A stretch of DNA of 64,000 bases from the NCBI RefSeq assembly GCF_001017435.1, contig NZ_CP011371.1:2480001-2544000 (forward strand). The letters run 5' to 3'. This document shows, piece after piece, positions 1 through 9,923 of this stretch. Both the position numbers and the translations under genes were made by a program. Source of the DNA: Caldimonas brevitalea. GTDB taxonomy: Bacteria; Pseudomonadota; Gammaproteobacteria; Burkholderiales; Burkholderiaceae_C. Every line of letters begins with the position of its first letter. Position 1 is the stretch's first letter. Under the pieces are notes generated by a model. That model saw only the letters and a list, made by a program, of their open reading frames with translations, did not search any database and was not told the origin of the DNA.

Positions 1-371
1 CGATCGAGGGGGTGCAGTTCATCCAGGGCGATTTTCGCGAGGACACGGTGTTGCAGCAGCTGCGTGACGCGCTCGCTGGCCGTCCGGTGGACGTGGTGGT
101 GTCGGACATGGCACCCAACCTGTCGGGCATCGAGGTGTCGGACGCCGCGCGCATCGCCCATCTGGTCGAGCTCGCGATCGAGTTTTCGGTCGCCCACCTG
201 CGGCCGGACGGCGCGCTGGTCTGCAAGGTGTTCCACGGCAGCGGTTACAGCCAGCTGGTGGAGCTGTTCAAGCGCACCTTCCGCAGCGTCAAGCCGATCA
301 AGCCCAAGGCTTCGCGCGACAAATCGTCGGAAACCTTTTTGGTCGGTCGGGGTCTCAAGGTGCAGAGTTGA
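1..371 (+). CDS. rlmE: 23S rRNA (uridine-2'-O)-methyltransferase RlmE (FtsJ), C-terminal part
   Basis: Partial gene; the start lies before the window and reading frame 3 is open from base 3. RlmE methylates the 2'-hydroxyl of U2552 of 23S rRNA during late 50S assembly in the cytoplasm, using S-adenosylmethionine. The visible part has the motif [11 protein letters not shown] with the catalytic Asp, the Lys of ALVCKVFHG and the Glu of [10 protein letters not shown], which are three of the K-D-K-E catalytic residues. The protein ends soon after, as expected for the family. It sits directly upstream of ftsH in the same direction, the usual proteobacterial pairing. Confidence 0.95.
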   Translation, partial: IEGVQFIQGDFREDTVLQQLRDALAGRPVDVVVSDMAPNLSGIEVSDAARIAHLVELAIEFSVAHLRPDGALVCKVFHGSGYSQLVELFKRTFRSVKPIKPKASRDKSSETFLVGRGLKVQS

Positions 372-474
372 CGGTCGATAGACGGGAAGGGGCGATGGTG
401 TGGCGCGCCGCCCGGTGCTTGCGACCTCCGCAAACACCTGTCACAAGCGTGGGAAACATCAAAGAGAGACGCCT

Positions 475-503
475 CTTGACTCGTCTAGAATTGCCCCGAT
501 CTA
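475..503 (+). promoter_or_regulatory. Sigma-32-like (heat shock) promoter for ftsH
   Basis: CTTGAC at 475-480 is followed after 13 bases by CCCCGATCT at 494-502, close to the RpoH pattern CTTGAA-N13-17-CCCCATNT. It lies about 50 bases before the ftsH start codon. ftsH is a known heat-shock gene in proteobacteria, so the position makes sense. The call rests on pattern match only. Confidence 0.5.
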
Positions 504-552
504 TTGAGTATTCGAGCTATTTTGGCTATCAGGCATCGGAGAAGGAGCCGCG

Positions 553-2460
553 GTGAACAATCAATGGTTCTCTAAAGTGGCGGTGTGGTTGGTGATTGCG
601 CTGGTGTTGTTCACCGTGTTCAAGCAATTCGATCGCGGCGTCGCCACTTCAGGGCAAATCGGCTATTCCGATTTTCTCGAGGAAGTTCGTAACAAGCGCA
701 TCAAGGCCGTCACCTTGCAAGAGGGCACGGGCGGCACCGAGATCATCGCGGTCACCAACGACGACAAGCGCATCCGCACCACGGCCACCTACTTGGACCG
801 TGGCCTGGTGGGCGACCTGATCAACAACAACGTCAAGTTCGACGTCAAGCCGCGCGAAGAGCCGTCGCTGCTGATGAGCATCCTGATTTCCTGGGGGCCG
901 ATGCTGCTCCTGATCGGGGTGTGGATCTATTTCATGCGACAGATGCAGGGAGGCGGCAAAGGCGGCGCCTTCAGCTTCGGCAAAAGTCGCGCGCGGATGC
1001 TCGATGAATCCAACAACTCTGTCACGTTCGCGGATGTTGCCGGCTGCGACGAAGCCAAGGAAGAAGTCAAGGAGTTGGTCGACTTCCTGAAAGACCCGCA
1101 GAAGTTCCAGAAATTGGGCGGCCGCATCCCGCGCGGCGTGCTGATGGTTGGCCCCCCGGGGACCGGCAAAACCTTGCTGGCCAAGAGCATCGCCGGCGAA
1201 GCCAAGGTGCCGTTCTTCTCGATCTCGGGCTCCGATTTCGTCGAAATGTTCGTTGGTGTCGGCGCCGCACGCGTGCGTGACATGTTCGAGCAGGCGAAGA
1301 AGAACGCGCCCTGCATCATCTTCGTCGACGAAATCGACGCCGTCGGCCGCCACCGTGGCGCCGGTCTGGGCGGCGGGAACGACGAGCGCGAGCAGACGCT
1401 GAACCAGATGCTGGTCGAGATGGACGGTTTCGAGACCAACCTCGGCGTGATCGTGATCGCCGCGACCAACCGGCCCGACATTCTCGACCCCGCGCTGCTG
1501 CGCCCGGGCCGTTTCGACCGCCAGGTCTATGTGACGCTGCCGGACGTGCGCGGCCGTGAGCAGATCCTGAACGTGCACATGCGCAAGGTGCCGATCGGCA
1601 CCGACGTGCGGCCTGACATCCTGGCGCGCGGCACCCCCGGTTTCTCCGGCGCGGACCTGGCCAACCTGGTGAACGAGTCGGCCCTGTTCGCGGCTCGCCG
1701 TAACGGCCGTGTGGTGGAAATGCAGGACTTCGAGAAGGCCAAGGACAAAATCCTGATGGGCCCGGAGCGCAAGTCCATGGTGATGCCTGAGGAAGAGCGG
1801 CGCAACACGGCCTACCACGAGGCCGGCCACGCGCTGGTGGCGCGCTTGCTGCCCAAGACCGACCCGGTGCACAAGGTCACCATCATCCCGCGCGGCCGTG
1901 CGCTGGGGGTGACGATGCAGCTGCCCGAGGGCGACCGCTACAGCATGGACAAGGAGCGCATGCTCAACACGATTTCGGTGCTGTTCGGCGGGCGGATTGC
2001 GGAAGAGGTGTTCATGAACCAGATGACCACCGGCGCGAGCAACGACTTCGAGCGTGCCACCCAGATCGCGCGCGACATGGTCACGCGTTACGGCATGACC
2101 GACGAGCTCGGCCCGATGGTTTACGCCGAGAACGAGGGCGAGGTCTTCCTGGGCCGCTCGATCACCAAGCAGGTCAACGTCTCCGAGCAGACGATGCAGA
2201 AGGTCGACCACGAGATCCGCAAGATCATCGACGACCAGTACAGCACGGCGCGCAAGCTGATCGAAGACCACCAGGACAAGATGCACGCGATGGCCAAGGC
2301 CTTGCTCGAGTGGGAGACCATCGACGCCGAGCAGATCGAGGACATCATGGCCGGCCGTCCGCCGCGCCCGCCGAAAGACTGGGCCCCTTCGAGCCCGAAG
2401 AGCGGTGGCGGGGGCAGCACGCCGCCGGTCAACACCGACGGCGCACCGGCGGCCGCCTGA
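553..2460 (+). CDS. ftsH: ATP-dependent zinc metalloprotease FtsH
   Basis: Membrane-anchored AAA+ protease that degrades misassembled membrane proteins and regulators such as RpoH and LpxC. 635 aa, normal for the family. An N-terminal transmembrane helix (about residues 8-25) and a second one near 105-125 flank a periplasmic loop. The AAA domain has Walker A GPPGTGKT at 200-207, a Walker B ending in DEID and the second region of homology. The zinc site HEAGH is at 422-426. The C-terminus is a low-complexity Pro/Gly/Ser tail. The start is GTG with GAAGGAG seven bases upstream. It is preceded by a heat-shock-like promoter and followed by a hairpin terminator before folP. Confidence 0.98.
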   Translation: MNNQWFSKVAVWLVIALVLFTVFKQFDRGVATSGQIGYSDFLEEVRNKRIKAVTLQEGTGGTEIIAVTNDDKRIRTTATYLDRGLVGDLINNNVKFDVKPREEPSLLMSILISWGPMLLLIGVWIYFMRQMQGGGKGGAFSFGKSRARMLDESNNSVTFADVAGCDEAKEEVKELVDFLKDPQKFQKLGGRIPRGVLMVGPPGTGKTLLAKSIAGEAKVPFFSISGSDFVEMFVGVGAARVRDMFEQAKKNAPCIIFVDEIDAVGRHRGAGLGGGNDEREQTLNQMLVEMDGFETNLGVIVIAATNRPDILDPALLRPGRFDRQVYVTLPDVRGREQILNVHMRKVPIGTDVRPDILARGTPGFSGADLANLVNESALFAARRNGRVVEMQDFEKAKDKILMGPERKSMVMPEEERRNTAYHEAGHALVARLLPKTDPVHKVTIIPRGRALGVTMQLPEGDRYSMDKERMLNTISVLFGGRIAEEVFMNQMTTGASNDFERATQIARDMVTRYGMTDELGPMVYAENEGEVFLGRSITKQVNVSEQTMQKVDHEIRKIIDDQYSTARKLIEDHQDKMHAMAKALLEWETIDAEQIEDIMAGRPPRPPKDWAPSSPKSGGGGSTPPVNTDGAPAAA

Positions 2461-2524
2461 CGCGGCGCAACACAGCGCATCTTCGCAGCGCATCTTCGCG
2501 GCCCGGCGTAGCTCGGGACGACAC

Positions 2525-2547
2525 AACGGGGCTTCGAGCCCCGTTTT
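2525..2547 (+). terminator. Rho-independent terminator after ftsH
   Basis: Stem CGGGGCT / AGCCCCG with a three-base TCG loop, extended by AA/TT pairs and running into TTTT at 2544-2547. It lies 65 bases after the ftsH stop and before folP, so folP probably also has its own promoter or depends on read-through. Confidence 0.8.
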
Positions 2548-2593
2548 GCGTTCAAGCGTCGTTTTGATGGAGCCTTCTGCTCTGATTCTTTCC

Positions 2594-3421
2594 ATGTTCT
2601 GGCAAACCTCGCGCTTTCGCATCGACCTCCACCGGCCCCGGGTGATGGGCATCATCAACGTCACCCCCGACTCCTTCTCGGACGGCGGGCTGCATGCCGA
2701 CACCCGGGCGGCCCTGCTGCAATGTGAGCGGCTGTTGGGCGAAGGCGCCGATCTGCTGGACATCGGCGGCGAGTCGAGCCGCCCCGGCGCGGCAACCCTG
2801 CCGCTGGACGAAGAGCTGAAACGGGTGGTGCCAGTGCTGCGCGAGGCGGTGCGCCTGGGCGTGCCGATCTCGGTGGACACCTACAAGACCGAGGTGATGC
2901 AGGCGGCGCTCGACCTCGGCGTCGACATCCTCAACGACATCCATGCCCTGCGCTCGCCCGGGGCCCTCGCGCTGGCAGCGGCGCATCCCGGTTGCGGCGT
3001 CTGCCTGATGCACATGCAGGGAGAGCCGAAATCGATGCAATCGGCCCCTCGCTACGACGATGTGGTGCGGGAGGTGGCCGCTTTTCTCGAGCAGCGCGCC
3101 CGGGCACTGCAAGGCCATGGCGTGCGGGCCGAACGTATCGTGCTGGACCCGGGCATCGGTTTCGGCAAGACCGTCGAGCAAAACTTCGAGTTGCTGGCGC
3201 GCCAGCCCGAAATCGCCGCGCTCGGGTATCCGCTGCTGGCCGGCTGGTCGCGCAAGTCGTCGCTCGGGGCCGTCACCGGCCGCCCGGTCGGCGAGCGGCT
3301 CGTTGCCAGCGTCGCGGCCGCCCTCGCGGCGGTGCAACGCGGCGCGCGCATCGTGCGCGTACACGATGTCGCCGCCACTGTCGATGCCCTAAAGGTGTGG
3401 CAGCACGCCGGGCTGGCGTGA
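2594..3421 (+). CDS. folP: Dihydropteroate synthase FolP
   Basis: Condenses 6-hydroxymethyl-7,8-dihydropterin pyrophosphate with p-aminobenzoate in folate synthesis; the target of sulfonamides. 275 aa from the chosen start. Shows [15 protein letters not shown] (pterin pyrophosphate loop), [16 protein letters not shown] and the C-terminal GWSRKSSLG loop. The frame is open much further upstream. The ATG at 2594 places [19 protein letters not shown] at the N-terminus as in relatives; an ATG at 2567 is possible, and neither has a strong ribosome binding site. It lies between ftsH and glmM, the conserved order. Upstream reading overlaps the terminator of ftsH, which argues against longer starts. 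Confidence 0.95.
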   Translation: MFWQTSRFRIDLHRPRVMGIINVTPDSFSDGGLHADTRAALLQCERLLGEGADLLDIGGESSRPGAATLPLDEELKRVVPVLREAVRLGVPISVDTYKTEVMQAALDLGVDILNDIHALRSPGALALAAAHPGCGVCLMHMQGEPKSMQSAPRYDDVVREVAAFLEQRARALQGHGVRAERIVLDPGIGFGKTVEQNFELLARQPEIAALGYPLLAGWSRKSSLGAVTGRPVGERLVASVAAALAAVQRGARIVRVHDVAATVDALKVWQHAGLA

Positions 3422-3479
3422 CCCGAGAGCGGCGAAAATACCGATCGTTACAACAAGCACAGCACAGGCAGGAAACGCG

Positions 3480-4814
3480 ATGAGCAGAACCTATTTCGGC
3501 ACCGACGGCATCCGTGGCACGGTGGGCCAAGTGCCCATCACTCCGGACTTCATCCTCCGGCTGGGCCACGCGGTGGGACGCGTCCTCAAGCGCACCGAGC
3601 GGCGGCCCACGGTGTTGATCGGCAAAGACACGCGGATCTCCGGCTACATGCTCGAATCGGCCCTGGAGGCTGGCTTCGCCTCGGCCGGTGTCGACGTGTT
3701 GCTGAGCGGCCCCTTGCCGACGCCGGGGGTGGCCTATCTCACGCGTGCGCTGCGGCTGGATCTGGGCGTGGTGATCAGCGCGTCGCACAACCCGTTCGGC
3801 GACAACGGCATCAAGTTTTTTTCAGCCCGCGGCGAAAAGCTGCCCGACGAGTGGGAGCGTGACGTCGAGGCGGCGCTGGCCGAAGCGCCGTCATGGGTCG
3901 ATTCTGCCGGCCTGGGCAAGGCGCGCCGGCTGAGCGACGCACAAGGCCGCTACATCGAGTTCTGCAAGAGCACCTTCGGCAACGATCTGTCGCTAAAAGG
4001 CCTGAAAGTGGTGGTGGACGCGGCCCACGGCGCCGCCTATCAAGTGGCGCCCGACGTCTTCCACGAGCTGGGGGCCGACGTCGTGTCGATCGGCTGCTCG
4101 CCCGACGGCTACAACATCAACGACCATGTGGGGGCGACGTCCCCGGGTGCGCTGGTCGAGGCGGTGCGGCAGCATGGCGCCGACTACGGCGTCGCGCTGG
4201 ACGGCGACGCCGACCGCCTGCAATTGGTCGACCGTCACGGCCGCCTCTACAACGGCGACGAGTTGCTTTATGTGATGGTCTGCGACCGCCTAGCCCAGCA
4301 GCAGTCGGTGCCGGGGGTTGTCGGGACGCTGATGACCAACATGGCGGTCGAGTTGGCGCTGCAGGCGCGCGGGCTCGAGTTCGTGCGCGCCAAGGTCGGC
4401 GACCGTTACGTGCTCGAAGAACTGACCGCCCGCGGCTGGCAACTGGGTGGCGAAGGGTCGGGGCATCTGCTGGCGCTCGACAAGCACACCACCGGCGACG
4501 GCATCGTCAGCGCCTTGCAGGTGCTGCAGGCGACGATCCGCTCCGAGCGGTCGCTGTCGCAACTGCTCGACGGCGTCACGCTGTTTCCTCAAACGCTGAT
4601 CAACGTTCGTCTGCAGCCCGGGCAGGACTGGAAGCGCAACGCCGCGCTGGCCCGTGAGCAGGAAGCCGTCACCGCCGAGTTGCACCAGCGCGGACGGGTG
4701 CTGATCCGGCCGTCGGGCACCGAGCCGCTGCTGCGGGTGATGGTCGAGGCCGAGGAGGAAGGTCTGGCCAGGCGTTGCGCAGAGCGCTTGGCAGAGACCG
4801 TGCGGGCCGGCTGA
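3480..4814 (+). CDS. glmM: Phosphoglucosamine mutase GlmM
   Basis: Interconverts glucosamine-6-phosphate and glucosamine-1-phosphate on the way to UDP-N-acetylglucosamine for peptidoglycan and lipopolysaccharide. 444 aa, the usual length. The N-terminus reads YFGTDGIRG. The phosphoserine loop is [16 protein letters not shown] with active Ser102, the same position as in the E. coli enzyme. The Mg-binding loop is DGDADR and the C-terminal phosphate-binding loop [12 protein letters not shown]. The start ATG has AGGAAA upstream. It follows folP by 58 bases, as is usual in beta- and gammaproteobacteria. Confidence 0.98.
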   Translation: MSRTYFGTDGIRGTVGQVPITPDFILRLGHAVGRVLKRTERRPTVLIGKDTRISGYMLESALEAGFASAGVDVLLSGPLPTPGVAYLTRALRLDLGVVISASHNPFGDNGIKFFSARGEKLPDEWERDVEAALAEAPSWVDSAGLGKARRLSDAQGRYIEFCKSTFGNDLSLKGLKVVVDAAHGAAYQVAPDVFHELGADVVSIGCSPDGYNINDHVGATSPGALVEAVRQHGADYGVALDGDADRLQLVDRHGRLYNGDELLYVMVCDRLAQQQSVPGVVGTLMTNMAVELALQARGLEFVRAKVGDRYVLEELTARGWQLGGEGSGHLLALDKHTTGDGIVSALQVLQATIRSERSLSQLLDGVTLFPQTLINVRLQPGQDWKRNAALAREQEAVTAELHQRGRVLIRPSGTEPLLRVMVEAEEEGLARRCAERLAETVRAG

Positions 4815-5036
4815 GCCCCCTCGGCAGACGCTTGCGACTTGCCGGCCGGCGCCGGTTTCCGGCGCGCGCCGCCTCGCCCGGGGCGCTCGCTGCCACCGCG
4901 CGCCGCATGAGCGGACGCCCGCGTGCATGACCGGATGGCCCGCCGAGCCGGCCATTTCAGCCCGACCCGGCAGCCCGGCAACAAATGCCCGGCAAACCGC
5001 CGGCCGGGGGGGGCGCAACGCGCTCCCGCCCTCCGC

Positions 5037-5522
5037 TCACTTCTTCGGCGGCACCAGCACCCGGTCGATCACGTGCACCACACCATTGCTCGCCGGCACA
5101 TCGGACTGCAACACCATCGCGTCTTCCACGGTCACATAGCTGCCAGCCTTGCTCAGCGCCAATGCCGCGCCCTGCAGTGTCTTGACGCTGCCGTTCTGCA
5201 CCTCCGCAGTGCTCAGTTTGCCGGCAACCACGTGATAGCTCAGCAACGACTTCAGTTGTGCCTTGTCCTGGGCCAGCGCGTCCAGGGTCGCTTTCGGCAG
5301 CTGCTTGAAGGCCTCGTCGGACGGCGCAAAGACGGTGTACGGGCCGGCGCCGCGCAAGGTGTTAGCCAGACCTGCGTCCTGCACCAGCTTGTTCAGCGTC
5401 GTCAGTTGAGGGTTGGCAGCCGTGGCGTCGGCGATCGGCGTCGACGCCGGTGACGACGCGCAGCCGATCAGCGTGGCGACCAGCGCGGCGCAGCAGGCGA
5501 GCAACCAGTTCGTTCGGTTCAT
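5037..5522 (-). CDS. Fasciclin (FAS1) domain lipoprotein
   Basis: 161 aa secreted protein. The N-terminus is a lipoprotein signal with lipobox LIGC ending at Cys21, followed by a Ser/Thr/Pro linker and one FAS1 domain at about residues 35-160. The FAS1 H1 motif (TVFAPSDEAFKQLP) and H2 motif (NGVVHVIDRVLVPP) are both present. FAS1 domains mediate adhesion or matrix contacts; the partner here is unknown. It is divergent from pstS, and the minus strand upstream carries four PhoB-like half-sites, so phosphate-dependent control is likely (inference). A GGGGGG-rich stretch follows its 3' end. Confidence 0.9.
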   Translation of the reverse strand: MNRTNWLLACCAALVATLIGCASSPASTPIADATAANPQLTTLNKLVQDAGLANTLRGAGPYTVFAPSDEAFKQLPKATLDALAQDKAQLKSLLSYHVVAGKLSTAEVQNGSVKTLQGAALALSKAGSYVTVEDAMVLQSDVPASNGVVHVIDRVLVPPKK

Positions 5523-5605
5523 GGAATCGTTCTCCTAAGCAAGGTGGTGAAGCTGCGTCCGGCCGGTCGGCGTGAGCAACACACCCGGCTGAAGGCGCCG
5601 CGGAG

Positions 5606-5658
5606 CTTAGAAGCGGGACATGACGGTTCCGTGACGGCGGGATGACGGTAAATGACAG
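5606..5658 (-). promoter_or_regulatory. Four-half-site Pho box plus -10 for the fasciclin gene
   Basis: Read on the minus strand, half-sites CTGTCAT (5658-5652), CCGTCAT (5648-5642), CCGTCAC (5637-5631) and CCGTCAT (5626-5620) repeat at 10, 11 and 11 bases. This matches the PhoB direct-repeat rule (CTGTCAT, 11-base period). A -10-like TCTAAG lies 8 bases further at 5611-5606, the expected place in PhoB-activated promoters. It points at the fasciclin gene, whose start is at 5522. Confidence 0.65.
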
Positions 5659-5709
5659 CCTCCGGTGGGCCCAGCTGGCGCCGCGCCGCGCCGTGGCCCG
5701 GCCACACGT

Positions 5710-5741
5710 ATGTCACGGGCTTGTCACAGAGCCCTTTTACA
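5710..5741 (+). promoter_or_regulatory. Pho box and -10 upstream of pstS
   Basis: ATGTCAC (5710-5716) and TTGTCAC (5721-5727) are spaced 11 bases apart and followed by a T-rich -10-like TTTTAC/TTACAG at 5735-5742. This is the standard arrangement for PhoB activation of the pst operon, about 60-90 bases before the pstS start at 5801. Confidence 0.75.
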
Positions 5742-5800
5742 GTCCGCCCCGAGTAAGAACAACAAAGATGTTTCTTCCGTTTCCCAAAAAGGTGCAAGCA

Positions 5801-6841
5801 ATGAACTTCTCGGTGTTTCGATCCGCTCTGGCCACCGCGGCCCTCGTCGGTGTTGCCGGCTATGCCCAGGCCCAGGACGTCACGGGCGCCGGGGCCTCTT
5901 TCCCGGCGCCTGTTTATGCCAAGTGGGCCGACGCCTACAACAAGGCGGCAGGCGTCCGTATCAATTACCAGTCCGTCGGTTCCGGCGCCGGTTTGAAGCA
6001 GATCAAGGCAAAAACGGTGGATTTCGGCGCTTCTGACGCTCCGTTGAAAGACGAAGACCTCGCCAAGGACGGTCTGGTCCAGTTTCCGACCGTGATCGGC
6101 GGTGTCGTCCCGGTGGTGAACATCAAGGGCATCGCCCCGGGCCAGATCAAGTTGACCGGCCAGGTGCTGGGTGACATCTATCTGGGCAAGATCACCAAGT
6201 GGAACGATGCCGCGGTCACCGCCCTGAACCCGGGCGTGTCGCTGCCCGACGCCACCATCGCGGTGGTGCGCCGCGCCGATGGGTCCGGCACCAGCTTCAT
6301 CTTCACCAACTACCTGTCGAAGGTGAACGCCGACTGGAAGAGCAAGGTGGGCGAGGGCACCGCGGTGAACTGGCCGACCGGCGCTGGCGGCAAGGGCAAC
6401 GAGGGCGTGTCGGCTTTCGTGCAGCGCCTGCCCAACTCCATCGGCTACGTCGAGTACGCCTACGCCAAGCAGAACAAGATGTCGCACGTGCTGCTGCGTA
6501 ACAAGGACGGCCAGTTCGTCGCCCCCGACGAAGTGAACTTCAAGGCCGCCGCGGCCGGCGCCGACTGGTCGAAGAGCTTCTACCAAGTGCTGACCGACCA
6601 AGCCGGCAAGGACAGCTGGCCGATCACCGGCGCCACCTTCATCCTGATGCACAAGGCCCAGGACAAGCCGGCGCAAGCGGCGCACGCGCTGAAGTTCTTC
6701 GAGTGGGCCTACAGCGCCAACGGCGACAAGATGGCCTCCGACCTCGAATACGTGCCGCTGCCCGACTCGGTGAAGGCGCTGGTGCGCAAGCAGTGGGGCG
6801 AGATCAAGGACACCGGCGGCAAGACGGTCGCGTTCAAGTGA
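5801..6841 (+). CDS. pstS: Phosphate ABC transporter substrate-binding protein PstS
   Basis: Periplasmic high-affinity phosphate-binding protein, 346 aa. The signal peptide is residues 1-22, cleaved after AQA before [18 protein letters not shown], the canonical mature start. Phosphate-binding motifs include [19 protein letters not shown] and [12 protein letters not shown]. The start at 5801 is preferred over an in-frame ATG at 5768 because AAGGTG lies about 7 bases upstream and it gives a clean signal peptide. First gene of pstS-C-A-B-phoU-phoB-phoR. A strong hairpin separates it from pstC, which would favour high pstS transcript levels. Confidence 0.97.
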   Translation: MNFSVFRSALATAALVGVAGYAQAQDVTGAGASFPAPVYAKWADAYNKAAGVRINYQSVGSGAGLKQIKAKTVDFGASDAPLKDEDLAKDGLVQFPTVIGGVVPVVNIKGIAPGQIKLTGQVLGDIYLGKITKWNDAAVTALNPGVSLPDATIAVVRRADGSGTSFIFTNYLSKVNADWKSKVGEGTAVNWPTGAGGKGNEGVSAFVQRLPNSIGYVEYAYAKQNKMSHVLLRNKDGQFVAPDEVNFKAAAAGADWSKSFYQVLTDQAGKDSWPITGATFILMHKAQDKPAQAAHALKFFEWAYSANGDKMASDLEYVPLPDSVKALVRKQWGEIKDTGGKTVAFK

Positions 6842-6894
6842 GCCGCGTCGCCCGAAGCGACACGATGATCGACGGGCCGAACTGAGGGCATAGC

Positions 6895-6919
6895 AGCGGG
6901 GTGGCAGCGCCACCCCGCT
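6895..6919 (+). terminator. Stem-loop between pstS and pstC (attenuator or mRNA stabiliser)
   Basis: Perfect 11-base-pair stem AGCGGGGTGGC / GCCACCCCGCT with a three-base loop and no T tract. Such hairpins after the binding-protein gene of ABC operons commonly protect the 3' end or reduce read-through; that role is inferred here. Confidence 0.6.
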
Positions 6920-6938
6920 CGCGCATGGAGGGAAAACG

Positions 6939-7958
6939 GTGACCGCTACACTGCAGGCATCCCACTACAAGACTGACAATATGCAACGAACGGACCCGTT
7001 GGGCGGGCCGCCTGCCGTGCGCCGGGCTGCGCCCTGGGCGGACACGCTGTTCTCGGCGGTGGCGCACGGTGCCGCGCTGCTGACGCTCGCGTTGCTGGCC
7101 GGCATCATCATCTCGTTGTTGATCGGCGCCGCGCCTGCGATCGAGGCCTACGGCCTGAGTTTTCTGTGGCGCAGCGACTGGGACCCGGTGCAGGAGCAGT
7201 ACGGCGGCCTGGTGATGATCTACGGCACGCTGATGACGTCGTTCATCGCGCTGTTGATCGCCGTGCCGGTCAGCTTCGGCATCGCCCTGTTTCTGACCGA
7301 GCTGTCGCCGCGCTGGCTGCGCCGCCCGTTGGGCACGGCGATCGAACTGCTGGCCGCGGTGCCGTCCATCGTCTACGGCATGTGGGGCTTGCTGGTGTTC
7401 GGCCCCATCCTGGCCACCTATGTCCAGCAGCCGCTGCAATCACTGGCCGGCGACGCGCCCTATCTCAGCGCCCTGGTGTCCGGCCCCCCGGTGGGCATCG
7501 GCATTCTGGCCGCCGGCATCATCCTGGCGATCATGATCATTCCCTTCATCGCCTCGGTGATGCGCGATGTGTTCGAGGTGACGCCCCCGATGCTCAAGGA
7601 GTCGGCCTACGGACTCGGTTCCACCACCTGGGAGGTGATGTGGCGGGTGGTGTTGCCCTACACCAAGACCGGTGTGATCGGCGGCATCATGCTGGGCCTC
7701 GGCCGAGCGCTCGGTGAAACCATGGCCGTGACCTTTCTGATCGGCAACATGAACCAGCTCAATTCAGCGTCGCTGTTCGAGCCGGCCAACAGCATCACCT
7801 CCGCGCTGGCGAACGAGTTCGCAGAGGCAGGCGAAGGCCTGCACCAGGCCTCGCTGATCTACCTCGGACTGGTGCTGTTCTTCATCACTTTCGTCGTGCT
7901 GTCCTGCTCCAAGATCCTGCTAATGCGCCTGAAGCGGCGTGAAGGGGCGCGGGCATGA
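6939..7958 (+). CDS. pstC: Phosphate ABC transporter permease PstC
   Basis: Inner-membrane permease subunit, 339 aa, with about six transmembrane helices. The cytoplasmic EAA-type loop is visible ([41 protein letters not shown], given here only as the region near residues 220-262). The start is GTG at 6939 with a strong GGAGGG upstream. The stop overlaps an ATGA at 7955-7958, which looks like the ancestral coupled junction to pstA now disrupted by tandem repeats. Confidence 0.97.
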   Translation: MTATLQASHYKTDNMQRTDPLGGPPAVRRAAPWADTLFSAVAHGAALLTLALLAGIIISLLIGAAPAIEAYGLSFLWRSDWDPVQEQYGGLVMIYGTLMTSFIALLIAVPVSFGIALFLTELSPRWLRRPLGTAIELLAAVPSIVYGMWGLLVFGPILATYVQQPLQSLAGDAPYLSALVSGPPVGIGILAAGIILAIMIIPFIASVMRDVFEVTPPMLKESAYGLGSTTWEVMWRVVLPYTKTGVIGGIMLGLGRALGETMAVTFLIGNMNQLNSASLFEPANSITSALANEFAEAGEGLHQASLIYLGLVLFFITFVVLSCSKILLMRLKRREGARA

Positions 7959-8151
7959 GCCCCCGCTCGGCCGCCCCGGAGGGGGCTCGCACCGGAGTGC
8001 GCAGCACGGAGGTTTCCCGATGGAGCCCCCGCTCGGCCGCCCCGGAGGGGGCTCGCACCGGAGTGCGCAGCACGGAGGTTCTCCAATGGAGCCCCCGCTC
8101 GGCCGCCCCGGAGGGGGCTCGCACCGCAGTGCGCAGCACGGAGGTTCTCCA
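7955..8151 (+). repeat. Three tandem 65/66-bp repeats, each ending in a ribosome binding site and ATG
   Basis: Copies at 7955-8019 (65 bases), 8020-8085 (66) and 8086-8151 (66) lie head to tail and are almost identical; copy 1 lacks one G after its ATG. Each contains an inverted pair GAGCCCCC / GGGGGCTC around a GC-rich loop, then GCAGCACGGAGG and a following ATG. The last ATG, at 8152, is the likely pstA start. Because the unit is 66 bases, copies 2 and 3 are also open in the pstA frame from ATGs at 8020 and 8086. Confidence 0.9.
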
Positions 8152-9096
8152 ATGAGTTCGATCGACCGTTCTTCGCCGACCGACCTCGCCCACGCCGCCA
8201 TGCCAACCGAGTCTCGGCTGTCGGAGCCTGCCCAGGCGCCTCTGTTCGATCCCGGGCGTTTGGCGATGCACCGCAGGCGCAAGCGCGTCAACGCGATCGC
8301 GCTGACGCTGTCGCTGCTGGCCATGGCGTTCGGCGTGTTCTGGCTGCTCTGGATCTTGTTCGAAACCGTGCGGCTGGGCATCGGTGGCATGACGTGGTCG
8401 TTGTTCACCGAGATGACACCGGCGCCGCAGGCCGACACCGGCGGGCTGGCCAATGCCATCTTCGGCTCGCTGGTGATGGTGACGCTGGCCACGCTGGTGG
8501 GCACGCCGGTCGGCATTCTGGCGGGCATCTACCTGGCCGAATACGGCCAGCGCGGCCTGCTCGGCAATGTCACCCGCTTCATCAACGACATCCTGCTGTC
8601 CGCACCGTCCATCGTGATCGGCCTGTTCATCTATGCCGTCATGGTCGCGCCGATGAGGGGTTTTTCCGGCTGGGCCGGGGTGCTGGCGCTGGCGCTGATC
8701 GTGATCCCGGTGGTGATCCGCACCACCGAGAACATGCTGATGCTGATTCCCAACGCGCTGCGTGAGGCCGCCTATGCGCTCGGCACGCCGAAATGGAAGG
8801 TGGTGTCCTTCGTGACGCTGAAGGCCGCCCGCGCGGGCGTCGTGACGGGCATTCTGCTGGCGGTGGCACGCATCGCGGGCGAGACCGCGCCGCTGCTGTT
8901 CACCGCGTTGAGCAACCAGTTCTGGACCGCCAACCTGAACACGCCGATGGCCAGCCTGCCGGTGACCATCTTCAAGTTCGCGATGAGCCCTTACGAGAAC
9001 TGGCAGAAGCTGGCCTGGGCGGGCGTGTTCCTGATCACCCTGGGCGTGTTGCTGCTCAACATCGTCGCGCGGACGCTGTTCCGCAACAAATCCTGA
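8152..9096 (+). CDS. pstA: Phosphate ABC transporter permease PstA
   Basis: Second permease subunit, 314 aa from the chosen start. A cytoplasmic N-terminus is followed by six predicted helices, with the conserved loop [19 protein letters not shown] near residues 205-223 that contacts PstB. The start at 8152 follows the third copy of a tandem repeat that supplies CGGAGG; in-frame ATGs at 8020 and 8086 would add the repeat translation [19 protein letters not shown], and an internal ATG at 8200 is also possible. The repeat translation looks non-functional, so the shortest repeat-free start is preferred. Confidence 0.95.
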   Translation: MSSIDRSSPTDLAHAAMPTESRLSEPAQAPLFDPGRLAMHRRRKRVNAIALTLSLLAMAFGVFWLLWILFETVRLGIGGMTWSLFTEMTPAPQADTGGLANAIFGSLVMVTLATLVGTPVGILAGIYLAEYGQRGLLGNVTRFINDILLSAPSIVIGLFIYAVMVAPMRGFSGWAGVLALALIVIPVVIRTTENMLMLIPNALREAAYALGTPKWKVVSFVTLKAARAGVVTGILLAVARIAGETAPLLFTALSNQFWTANLNTPMASLPVTIFKFAMSPYENWQKLAWAGVFLITLGVLLLNIVARTLFRNKS

Positions 9097-9118
9097 GACC
9101 GAGTACCGAGGCCGCCCC

Positions 9119-9904
9119 ATGGACAAAAAAATCGAGATGCCGGTGACCGAAAAGGCCAAGCTGTCGATCCGCAACCTCAATTTCTATTACGGCAGCTTTC
9201 GCGCGCTGAAGAACATCAACCTCGAGATTCCCGAGAAGAAGGTCACCGCCTTCATCGGCCCCTCGGGTTGCGGCAAGTCGACGCTGCTGCGCACCTTCAA
9301 CCGCATGTTCGAGCTCTACCCGGAGCAGCGGGCCGAGGGCGAGATCCTGCTCGACGGCGAGAACATCCTCAAGTCCAAGCTTGACGTCTCACTGATCCGT
9401 GCCAAGGTGGGCATGGTGTTCCAGAAGCCGACGCCGTTCCCGATGTCGATCTACGACAACATCGCCTTCGGCGTGCGCTTGTTCGAGAGCCTGCCGCGCG
9501 CCGAGATGGACGAACGGGTCGAGTGGGCGCTGAAGAAGGCGGCGCTCTGGAAAGAAGTGAAAGACAAGCTCGGCCAGAGTGGCGCCGGCTTGTCGGGCGG
9601 CCAGCAGCAGCGTCTGTGCATTGCCCGCGGCATCGCGATCAAGCCCGAAGTGCTGCTGCTCGACGAACCTTGTTCTGCGCTGGACCCGATCTCGACTGGC
9701 AAGATCGAGGAGCTGATCCACGAGCTGAAGAACGACTACACGGTCGTGATCGTGACCCACAACATGCAGCAGGCGGCGCGGTGCTCGGACTACACCGCCT
9801 ACATGTATTTGGGCGACCTGATCGAGTTCGGCCCCACGTCCGACCTGTTCATGAAGCCCAAGCAGAAGGACACCGAGGACTACATCACCGGCCGCTTCGG
9901 CTGA
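9119..9904 (+). CDS. pstB: Phosphate ABC transporter ATP-binding protein PstB
   Basis: 261 aa ATPase that powers PstCA and, with PhoU, contributes to phosphate signalling to PhoR. Walker A GPSGCGKS is at 47-54, the signature LSGGQQQR and Walker B VLLLDEP are present, and the H-loop is [15 protein letters not shown]. The C-terminus [10 protein letters not shown] is characteristic of PstB. It lies 22 bases after pstA and 19 before phoU. Confidence 0.98.
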   Translation: MDKKIEMPVTEKAKLSIRNLNFYYGSFRALKNINLEIPEKKVTAFIGPSGCGKSTLLRTFNRMFELYPEQRAEGEILLDGENILKSKLDVSLIRAKVGMVFQKPTPFPMSIYDNIAFGVRLFESLPRAEMDERVEWALKKAALWKEVKDKLGQSGAGLSGGQQQRLCIARGIAIKPEVLLLDEPCSALDPISTGKIEELIHELKNDYTVVIVTHNMQQAARCSDYTAYMYLGDLIEFGPTSDLFMKPKQKDTEDYITGRFG

Positions 9905-9923
9905 GCCGCACAGGAGACACGCG

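Noticed and set aside
649-2880. 743-aa minus-strand open frame across ftsH and folP
   Set aside because: His/Arg/Ala-rich shadow of the opposite strand in GC-rich coding DNA; ftsH and folP are certain.
4849-4865. Hairpin GCGCCGG/CCGGCGC after glmM as a terminator
   Set aside because: Short stem in GC-rich DNA without a T tract; not convincing.
7955-8151. CRISPR-like array
   Set aside because: The three units are contiguous near-identical repeats with no variable spacers.
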